Shown: one piece after another, positions 55,912 through 64,000 of the stretch | Layout of the letters: each line of letters begins with the position of its first letter | How positions within the stretch are numbered: the stretch's first letter is position 1 | Assembly: GCA_964030785.1 (NCBI GenBank) | Contig: OZ034978.1 | Coordinates: 5,527,001 to 5,591,000, forward strand | Reading direction: 5' to 3' | Origin: Siderastrea siderea | Lineage: Eukaryota; Cnidaria; Anthozoa; Scleractinia; Rhizangiidae | DNA length: 64,000 nucleotides | Position numbers and translations under genes: made by a program | The notes under the pieces: generated by a model | Seen by the model: only the letters and a program-made list of their open reading frames with translations | Database searches by the model: none | Told to the model about the DNA's origin: nothing

Positions 55912-56271
55912 TCAAGCCTGTGGAGGAGGTATTTCTTCCACGTAGATCCGGGACACTGAGTTCCAGCCAGTTTGAGCATCAGCAGATCCATAACCAGCAC
56001 AATTGCCGACCCAGAATCCCACGCGCACAGTGCCCTTTTTGACTTTCTCACAGACTCCTTCAATTTGCCGCACACGGTGTAAGTTTTTTCTGCCGCTACT
56101 TCCCTGTACCATGTAGACAATACCATCAATGGCTGCTGGAGCTGAGCACTCTGCACCATTGAAGGTGAAATACCATCGCCTGCAGCAGCTATGGCAGTTA
56201 TATACACGAAGATTGCCATTCCAGAAGACACGCAGTCCTGTGTTGTCTGATGTTTTCTTGAATACACATTC
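55912..56271 (-). pseudogene. CTHRC1-like terminal exon, intact but orphaned
   Basis: 360 nt with a preserved acceptor (AATAG), an open frame of 119 codons and TGA. It is nearly identical to exon 3 of the gene at 34906-37015: [32 protein letters not shown] and [19 protein letters not shown]. Changes are conservative and no disabling lesion is seen. The signal-peptide and collagen exons are missing upstream, where a Gypsy LTR begins at 56917. Either it is a recently orphaned exon or it is spliced to something outside the usual gene. Confidence 0.8.
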
Positions 56272-56752
56272 CTATTAAAACGAAAAAAAGTCAACAACAG
56301 AGGAGTTGACAAAGAAACCACTAGCAATCCTAATTTTAATTCACGTTTAATTCATTTGGTGGATATTTGAACTGAAAGTAATGGTTTTGAATCCCACTGG
56401 GTTAAAGGTTTTCTTACCACTTCTGGTGGCCCTTTCTCCAGCTAACTATCCATTTGGCAATTTGCTCAATTTCCAGCATTCTTAATTTTTTCTCTTGCAT
56501 AATTGTTATGGTTCCCAACTGCTGCATTGTATGCAACCCATGTGCACAAAAGTCTACCTCTAGATTTGAGTCATACTCTACATGTACATTTAGTATCGCA
56601 ATAAATAGCACATTTACCAGCTACACACCCACACACAAAAGAAACGGCAAAACTAGTCATTACCAAAATGCTGAAAATTAGAACTTTTATCACACAAGTT
56701 TTAGTCCGTCTACAGGCATATCCCTTTTGATAAGTTGCTAGCGGACTGTTCA

Positions 56753-56808
56753 CCTTGATCAATCCAGTGTCCTTCTCGTCATTAATATTTAAAAAAATAT
56801 ATGCACAA
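56753..56808 (-). pseudogene. Remnant of CTHRC1-like collagen exon 3' end
   Basis: Reads NCAYIFLN-INDEKDTGLIK followed by GTGAAC, aligning with [17 protein letters not shown] before the GTAATT donor in the parent gene. All Gly-x-y sequence is gone. Beyond it the DNA matches parent intron sequence (35345-35440), so exon and intron pieces have been shuffled. Confidence 0.65.
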
Positions 56809-56916
56809 TTGATTAAATGATGCCTCTCTAATCCAGACTTTGTGGGTTTAATTCCCATTGAGGGTTAAGGTTTCCTTTTTGCTACTAGTGGTCAAATTTT
56901 CTTTCTTGGTCTGTTA

Positions 56917-57088
56917 TGTTATGATATTGTCATGTTTATTTCTGGTCCGCTCTTAACACGTGATTTTCTCATGTTATGTAACCTAGACCATGTGGCTTTG
57001 CGCGTGGTTCTTCTTAGTCGCCATTAAAATGTTGATGTTGAGTTTAACACATTGAGCGTTCTTTATCCGCATTTCCGTGATCGTAACA
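56917..57088 (+). mobile_element. Ty3/Gypsy 5' LTR
   Basis: About 172 bp from TGTTATGATATTG to GATCGTAACA, with TGTTA/TAACA terminal inverted bases. A primer-binding site follows directly. It was inserted into the duplicated CTHRC1-like intron: parent CTTGGTCTGTTAGTC is replaced by CTTGGTCTGTTA-LTR. The 3' LTR is outside the window, so the boundary rests on terminal motifs and the PBS. Confidence 0.75.
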
Positions 57089-57106
57089 TGGTGCCAGCAG
57101 TCAGGA
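57089..57106 (+). other. Gypsy primer-binding site
   Basis: TGGTGCCAGCAGTCAGGA starts at the LTR end. TGG pairs with the CCA 3' end of a tRNA, as expected for minus-strand priming. The tRNA species was not determined. Confidence 0.7.
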
Positions 57107-57202
57107 TTCGACCACGTTGTTGAGATTAATATCGCTGCTTCGAAGTTTTGAAGTTTCAGCACTTCGTTCGCAATTGGTAGAAGGTTGAAGTCTATAGTTT
57201 GC

Positions 57203-60200
57203 CAACCTCGTCCCCAGGGTCTTGTCGCTTTTCAATATAGCGGCGGCTCAAGAGAAGACCCTGGGACATAGCGACCTAAAAAGGTCGCTGATTGGCGCCA
57301 TTCTTACATGAGTTCTGATTGGTTTACGTTTTCCAAAAGCAAAGATGGCGGATCTTTGTGGGTTCTTCCTGCAACCCAAACATTTCTATTTCTAGGTCTC
57401 TGTGATGTGAAAGGTGAACAGTTTTTCTGTTTGACAATTTACAAAACTGCAGCTGTTCCGTATGAGGAAGATCTGAAGTACCAAACCCAAGATTCGTAGA
57501 TTATTCGGGTTAAAACTTCCTCGATCGCGATCGGCTGGTGATCTACGTAAGAACCTTACCAATCGTCAATGTGCACGATACTTTAGAGTTTTGGAATGGC
57601 AGTCGCTGGATATAATGTGGCGTAGTGGACTGTGAAATACTTAATGGTAATGTACTTGCTCTGATTTTTGTCATAAATAAAGCATAATCGGGCACTAATT
57701 ATTTGTGTTTCCATGGTCATTGAAAACTTGTAAGACACTTGTATGTCTTATGTATGTATTGTTTTATTTATACATGTTAGATTCATTCGCAAAATTGTCC
57801 TATCGCTGGGAATTTGCTCCGCAATTACCGGAATATAATAAAAATGAAAAACTACCGGTGTAAATCAAATAAAATTAGATATAACTTAAGGGGCCGTCGA
57901 CATATTCACAAGTTCCCCGCTTAACGTCCACTGGACGTTAGGGGGGAGGGGGTTAGGGAGAGTCGAGACTTGGACGTTAGTGTGGGGAATCTAGGACAAA
58001 ACCAAAATAACGTGTTAAAAGAAACACATTATCATGTTGAGAACAGAACACGAAGAGAAAAACGCACTACAGTAGAAAATGAGAACAAACTCGGTCCCAC
58101 TGTGATCCACATAGTTTGTCATTTATAAATGGCGCAGAAGTAACAACCGTTCGATACAAAACTAATAAATATTACAAAACTAATAAATGTGTTCTGTCTG
58201 GATATACGATATGACAAAACAAAGCAACAGTGGTTCCAACAGAATTTCAAACCTTGCCAGTCATCAAGTGATTGAGGGTCTTTTCGAATCGAAATTAATT
58301 CCAGTTACAAGAGAAATGCTTCCCCGTGCTACGGGTATAAATTTCGTCGTAGTCATCGGCCGCTAGAAAAACATGGGAGTGCAAAATTCCATGTGGACGT
58401 TAAGGAGGAGGGGGGAGGGGGTCTGACCTTAACGTCCAGTGGACATTAAGCGGGGAACTTGGGAATATGTCGATGGACCCTAAATGAGTTAGCTGCTGCT
58501 TAGGGCATTCCATTCTTTGATAAATTTGTAGAAGCTAAATTTACAGATGCTGTTGCTATAGCTGCCGATATTAATAAATAATTTCAAGTGCGGAGAACAA
58601 GTTGCTTGGATAGGCAATTTAGGTAATTTGAGGATTTCCATCGCAGGGATAAATAATTTTATACACATTGAACGGCTACATGTACGTGATTCTACAACAT
58701 TGCTTTAATTATTAAGTTACTCAGAATGGTTGATACTCTTCCAAGTTCACACTTGTAGAAGTGAATTGAATGAATTTAGAGGGTTTTTTAGTCCTTCCAC
58801 ACCATGAGAGTGTTTCTGCTTATGGGGATTCCAAACACTACTCATGCAACCAACTACTGGCATTTTCAAGGCAAGGCTTAACTGGGGTAATATAAACCTG
58901 AATCGTAAATATATGATAGTGATATGGGCAACGGGACAGAACTGAGCTGTGTTCATGAGCTTGCTAGGATTTTCAAGGCAAAGCCTAATTGGGGTTTACA
59001 AGTCTGATTCTCCTTGGTATCAGGACAGCTAGCCAGATTACATTTTCGAAAATTAATGGTAACTTGTCAGTGAAGTTTTAGTGATCAAAACACGATAAGG
59101 CAGCCAATTGCAAAGGAGTAAACCACGCTTCCAAGCTTGCTAATCCCAAAAAGGGATTGTAACATATTTGCTGTAATCTTTTGAATGGTAGACGGCTTCT
59201 GTGTTGTTGCTTGAAGATGGAGTTGAGAACTAGACATCCTGAGCATCCAACTGCCAGGGCTAGTGAAGTACTAGTCTAATTTTGTGGAAGGGATTTCCTG
59301 TGCAAGTTACCATAACCCATGCTCCTCTTAGTGTCTAAATATCAAGGGGTAGGGGATTGATGGTGTGAAGAATGTAAGGGACCTGGAATTTACAACAAAA
59401 TTTTTCTAATTTTTCATAATTCACAATATACTTTTTTCAGGTTAGCATTTTTTGCCAAACAGGCATGGAATTTGACCTTGCACTCATTGATATTGTCAGC
59501 TTATACCTTCATGACTTGTCATTATTCTCACCTCCCTAGTTACTTGAATTTTCTGTCACCATATTCAATTTATTGCTAGTCAAATACAATAAATGGCCAC
59601 TGCAAAAATAAATTGTTCTTCTTAGAAGGGATAATGTTGCCTCTAACAGATATATGTATGGCACGTGATTTGATCATGTTTCCTTTTATTTTTCGAACAT
59701 CAACAAAAAAGTGATATCAACATAAAAGCACCCTAGGTTGATAGCAGTTATATTGTGTTATTCCTTTACTCATTGTTAATTTCTCATTAAAGAACTTCAT
59801 TAAAATAATCATTTTTTCTCCTTTTCTTCTTGAACCCCCCATTTCTCATTGATTTCCATTTTTAAACAGTTCCAAACTTCAACCAAATAACTCAATTCAT
59901 TGAAGTACTCAAGGAGGAAATTTCTTAAAACCTATAAAGGAATATTATCCCCAGTGCTGGTTGAACAAACAAAGAGGACTGTATCTATCCACTGCTCAAA
60001 TGCGTTATTTGTCCATTCTTTACAGGCTCTTATTTTACTAAATTCTAACAGGCAAGATTACACACATAACTTTTTCCAAAAGTAAATTGTTGTTGATATC
60101 ATACCTTATCATTAGCCCAATCAGTTATTAATAACACAAGTGTGTTAGTATTGGACACTCGTCTACAATGGTACTAAAACGATATTTCTAACTCAAAAAA

Positions 60201-61533
60201 ACATGCACATAAAGTATCATGGAGAAATATTTGTAAGCTGGACAGCTAAAGCACAGAAAGCAGTATTGAAAGTGACAGATCTGCAATTGAACAAGCAAAT
60301 ATGTAGACAGGAGTGGGACCAAATAAATCCAGCAATGCCAAAATGACCACTGTTCCCTTTAAAGCCACACCTGGGATTTGCTGGATTAAACACCACTAAA
60401 TGTTTGACTATACAATTGCAACATGGCTCTCTGGAAGAGCGCTTGCAATAAATGGGATGCTGTAACGTCTGAATAAATCTTGTGATGAGGATGAACAAAG
60501 ATTCATCCCTTATCCCAAGCATACCAGCCCTTACCGGTATTTTATTGTAAGCTCTGAAGATGACGAAATATTAAAAATGTTCAAAGACTTATGTAATCAC
60601 TCCTAATGAATAAACATGAGCATTTTTTTGTCTCCAGTGGTTGAACAAGATAATGAGAAGTGTTACCCATGAATTGAAAAGCTCAAGAAACAGATTGCTA
60701 TGGGATAGCAAGCAGAGTAAAGTAACTTTAGTTAAGATTACATACAAACTTTGTTACTTGAACATATAAATGTTTGAAAATAAAAAGAAAGTTGTAAATA
60801 GATGTACAGTCCATGCTAGGGTATACTATGCCAAAGATCTTTGGTATAGATCAATCCATAAACAAACAGTCATAAGAGTCATAAACAAACAGTCATAAGA
60901 GTTACATTTACCAAACCAAGTTGGCTAGGATAAGCAAGTAAAATATAAATAAGCTTAGACTGGTTGAGCATAAATAGATAAATAAATAAATAAATAATTT
61001 GCAACAATTTACCGTGAGATAAATTATGCCAAAAGCCGCCTATCCTCATGAAACAAAAATACACGTTCGTTCGAGTGTATTCGTAAGCGAACAATTTCAC
61101 TTGATCGACATTTAAAAACAAGTGGTGGGGAAGACGTAAGACTTTAATAAATTACCCTGATTATTTTGCGCGCGATCTATGAGTTCAGCGAGCTTTACAC
61201 TGTACGCACAAACCATATTAAATGAACGGCCAAAACAAGACCTCTAACACTTTGCCGTGTTCCTAAAGCCCGTATATGTATAACTTGTCTTAGTTTTTCT
61301 TTTTTTCTTCACGCATGTTTGAACCAACCTTCAGCCTTTTCCGCCATTTTGTTTATGTTGACCTCAGCCGTAATCTCGTACCCAGATCTTCTCACTCACT
61401 TCGCCTTAGCCGCCATTTTGAATACATTTTCATCCTCGTTGGAAATTTTGGTCACGTGATTCTGCTGTGTGCCAGCGTCTTCTCCCGAGCCGCCGCCATA
61501 TTGAAAAGCGAGAAGACCCTGGGGATGAGGTTA
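57203..61533. mobile_element. 4.33-kb TIR element (Mutator-like) inside the Gypsy leader
   Basis: Ends (C/T)AACCTC(G/A)TCCCCAGGGTCTT are inverted, and similarity continues through CGCTTTTCAATATxGCGGCGGCTC for a TIR of about 65 bp. ATAGTTTGC, 9 bp, is duplicated at 57194-57202 and 61534-61542. A 9-bp duplication and long TIR fit Mutator-like elements. The interior has no recognisable transposase; frames at 60217-60522 and 60879-61121 (minus) match nothing I know. It contains a nested MITE (57890-58480), a roughly 105-bp direct repeat near 58860-59000 and an (AAAT)n run near 60970-60996. Confidence 0.8.
57890..58480. mobile_element. TAA-flanked MITE nested in the 4.33-kb element
   Basis: 591 bp with TIRs of about 50 bp (GGGxCCxTCGACATATTC, CAAGTTCCCCGCTTAA, TCCACTGGACGTTA). 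TAA on each side (57887-57889 and 58481-58483) is the PIF/Harbinger TWA signature. No ORF. Confidence 0.85.
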
Positions 61534-61567
61534 ATAGTTTGCGTTCGGTTCGTTGCAGGCACGTGTC

Positions 61568-63412
61568 ATGGCTGCTGTTAGCACAACCGCCAAAATTCCC
61601 TCGCCGCTGAATCTGTCGGATCGTTTACACCAAGGAGAGAATTGGAAATCATTCCGACGAGAATGGAAGTTCTACGAGTTGGCGGCCGGCATTCATAAGA
61701 AATCGCAGGAGATTCGAGTGGCATCTTTGTTAAATGTCATTGGAAAAGAAGGCTTGGATATGTACGAAACCTTTCAATGGAATGAGGAGTCGAATGCTCT
61801 GAAGATTGACAAGGTGCTAGAAAAGTTCGAAGAACGTTGTGTACCAGCGCATAACGAGACTTATGAACGATATGCTTTCTTGAAGCCCGAGCAACTGCCG
61901 AGTGAGTCTCTCGATAGTTATATCACCGCGTTAATGAAATTATCCGAGTCGTGTGGTTTTGGCACGCTACGTAAAACTTTGGTTCGCAACCGACTGATCC
62001 TGGGTGTCAAAGACGACAAAGTTCGCGAAAAGCTTCTCGGAAAACGAGATCTCGACCTGGACAAAGCTATCGAAACCATTAAAGCAAGTCAAGTTACTCA
62101 CTCGCGAGGTACGGAGATTTCAGGAGAAATTCACGAGGATATCAATGCATTAAAGCACAGCTCGAAGTCTCAAGGAAAAAGCAAGCGCGGGAAAACCCCT
62201 ACTCGCAATCTGCCTCCTAACAAGGGACATCCTAAACCTAAAGAGTGTTTGTTTTGTGGTGGTTCCCATCCGCTGGAAAGAAGATTGTGTCCGGCCTCAG
62301 GTCAGAAATGCAAGAAGTGTGGAAAAGAAGGTCTCTTCGCAGTCAAGTGTCGGAGCAAGCCTGAACAGGCGAAAGTTAACATGGTTGAAGAAGTCTTCTA
62401 CATTAACAGTATCGTGGGTAAAGATCAAGCCCTTGTCTCGCTCTTAGTGAATGATTCAGCCACAGTAACATTTCAGATTGACACTGGTTCAACAGCAAAC
62501 ATCTTGCCGTTACGGGATTACATCCGGGCTACAAATGACGTCAGTAGAGCAAACATTGTTCCCAAGGACATTACACTGGTAATGCACGATCGATCAAAGC
62601 GAAAGGCTCTGGGTTTTGCAAGGTTGAAAGTAGAGCTTAATGGTAGTAAGCATGAACTTAACTTTATTATTGTTGATCAAGAAGTCAGTATGGGTCTAGT
62701 AACGATTATGATGTCTGGTGCTGATACCCCAGTCAATCATGTAGCTGCTACTCTTGAGCAAGGAGTAACAGAGAACACCTTAGGTGATCCAGTGCTTAGT
62801 CCATTTGCTGATGTGTTTCATGGTATTGGATGTTTACCTGGTGAATATAGTATTCAGTTAGACAAGGATGTGCAACCTGTAGTACACCCCCCACGTAGAG
62901 TTCCGGTGCCAAAGAAAGAGGCAATGAGGATTGAACTAGACAAGATGGTTGCAGGCAAGATAATTACTCCTGTTACCGAGCCAACGGATTGGGTGTCTAG
63001 TGTCCTAGCAGTTCCCAAAAGGGATGGGTCAGTCCGAATTTGTCTGGACCCGAAAGATTTGAACACTGCTATCAAGCGCTCTCATTACCCTCTGCCTACA
63101 GTGGACGATGTTGCTTCTCGACTCACTAATGCAAAGATTTTTAGCGTTCTGGATGCCAAAAGTGGTTTTTGGCAAGTGATGTTGGCAGAGAGCTCCAGTT
63201 ATTACACCACATTTAACACCCCGTTTGGTCGTTTTCGATGGTTGCGAATGCCATTTGGTATAAGCTCAGCGCCTGAAGTTTGGCAGCGAAAGATGAATGA
63301 AGCAATTGAGGGTCTCCAAGGAGTTGAGGTTATCGCTGATGATTTCCATGTCTGCGGATTTGGAGACACAGTGGATGAAGCTGTTAAATTAAGGATCATG
63401 ACCAGAATTTAA
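61568..63412 (+). pseudogene. Ty3/Gypsy gag-pol: gag, zinc knuckles, protease, RT
   Basis: 614 codons from ATG at 61568; an upstream TTG is not needed. In order: gag core (about 1-190, WKSFRREWKFYELA ... LPSESLDSYITAL), a zinc-knuckle region (about 225-260), an aspartic protease with DTGSTANILP (about 305) and a Gypsy RT (about 440-605) with RICLDPKDLN, FSVLDAKSGFWQV, MPFGISSAPEVWQ and a VIADD active-site box (about 588-592). The second knuckle CKKCGKEGLFAVKC has Leu where the zinc-binding His should be. A 5-base gain near 63383 shifts the frame and stops the ORF. The leader is split by the 4.33-kb insertion. The element is inactive. Confidence 0.9.
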
Positions 63413-64000
63413 CAGCATTCCTCCAAAGATGCCGTGAGTTAAATCTGACTCTTAATCTTCAGAAGATTAAGCTTCACCTGTCTGAAGTACCATTCATGGG
63501 CCACTTGCTCACTGCTGATGGTATTGTCACCGACCCCAACAAAGTCTGCGCCATACGGGACATGCCTACCCCGACTTATGTCACATCGCTGAAGAGATTT
63601 CTTGGCATGATTACTTACCTGGCAAAGTTCTTACCAAACTTATCCTGTGTGTCTGAATCGTTACGGCGTTTGGAGCTGAAAGATGCTGAGTGGTGTTGGC
63701 TCCCTGTTCATGATGAAAGCTGTCCAGAAAATCAAGAGTCTTGTTTGTGAAGCACCGGTGTTGAAGTTCTATGATGTAACTAAGGAAGTCACGATCGAAT
63801 GTGATGCCTCGCTCACAGGACTTGGCGTCTCCCTACTTCAGGAGGGTCAGCCAGTTGCGTTTGCGCCAAGAGCTCTAACCACCACTGAGGTTCTTTACGC
63901 TCAAATAGAGAAGGAACTTCTCTCTGTGGTATTTGCATGCGAGAGGTTTGATACCTATCTGTTTGGTTGGGACGTAGTCCATGTTAAAACGGATCATCAT
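63413..64000 (+). pseudogene. Ty3/Gypsy pol continuation: RT end and RNase H, truncated by window
   Basis: The reading continues after the 63383 lesion with LQKIKLHL, GHLLTADGI and KRFLGMITYLAKF (RT thumb/connection). A second one-base gain near 63720 shifts it again. The next frame has ECDASLTGLGVSLLQ and PVAFAPRALTTTE (RNase H, catalytic Asp), ELLSVVFACERF and VKTDHH at the window edge. Integrase and 3' LTR would lie beyond 64000. Confidence 0.85.

Noticed and set aside
57308..57499. Short frame starting near MADLCGFFLQPK as a captured first exon
   Set aside because: Lies in the terminal region of the Mutator-like element and ends in a stop after a few codons in that reading; no support.

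Overview
The window is nuclear DNA from a metazoan, most likely a stony coral or a close anthozoan relative. The evidence is intron-rich genes with GT-AG junctions (one GC-AG), animal-only gene families (RAD51C, a CTHRC1-like collagen protein, a UPF0390/C19orf53 homologue) and a dense load of LINE, Gypsy, Crypton, SINE and foldback/TIR repeats. I recognise several repeats as common in coral genomes; the clade call is inference. No CRISPR, operon or prokaryotic signal was seen.

Region 1 (about 1.47-28.7 kb) is a tandem segmental duplication. Unit A (about 1467-14420) and unit B (about 15130-28735) each carry one copy of a multi-exon plus-strand gene. It encodes a two-domain VOC (glyoxalase-fold) protein with many N-glycosylation sequons and a hydrophobic GPI-anchor-like tail; the signal-peptide exon was not found. 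Each unit also carries a minus-strand Crypton-like tyrosine recombinase relic, nearly full length in B and only the 3' end in A. The units differ by clean insertions and deletions. A gained a Tx1/L1-like LINE (1551-4415), a TA-flanked MITE (6898-7358) and a 678-bp TIR element (12502-13179), and lost about 2.7 kb of the Crypton region. B carries a 248-bp MITE and a 1302-bp TIR element. Each unit therefore shows the empty site for insertions in the other.

Region 2 (28.9-49.7 kb) holds two conserved genes in head-to-head orientation: a UPF0390/C19orf53-like gene (minus, 3 exons, 97 aa) and RAD51C (plus, 10 exons, 399 aa). About 220 bp separate their start codons, which implies a shared bidirectional promoter. 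RAD51C intron 2 is over 10 kb and contains a complete antisense gene for a CTHRC1-like secreted collagen protein (3 exons, 306 aa).

Region 3 (49.9-56.9 kb), directly downstream of RAD51C, is a decayed second copy of the 5' part of region 2. It has two tandem fragments of C19orf53 exon 1, a RAD51C exon 1 broken by a foldback element, a RAD51C exon 2 with a ruined Walker A, and an intact terminal exon of the CTHRC1-like gene whose signal and collagen exons are gone. A tRNA-derived SINE with target-site duplication and a MITE sit inside it.

Region 4 (56.9-64 kb) is a Ty3/Gypsy LTR retrotransposon: 5' LTR, primer-binding site and a frameshifted gag-pol that runs off the window. Its leader is split by a 4.33-kb TIR element with 9-bp target duplication (Mutator-like), which itself hosts a TAA-flanked MITE.
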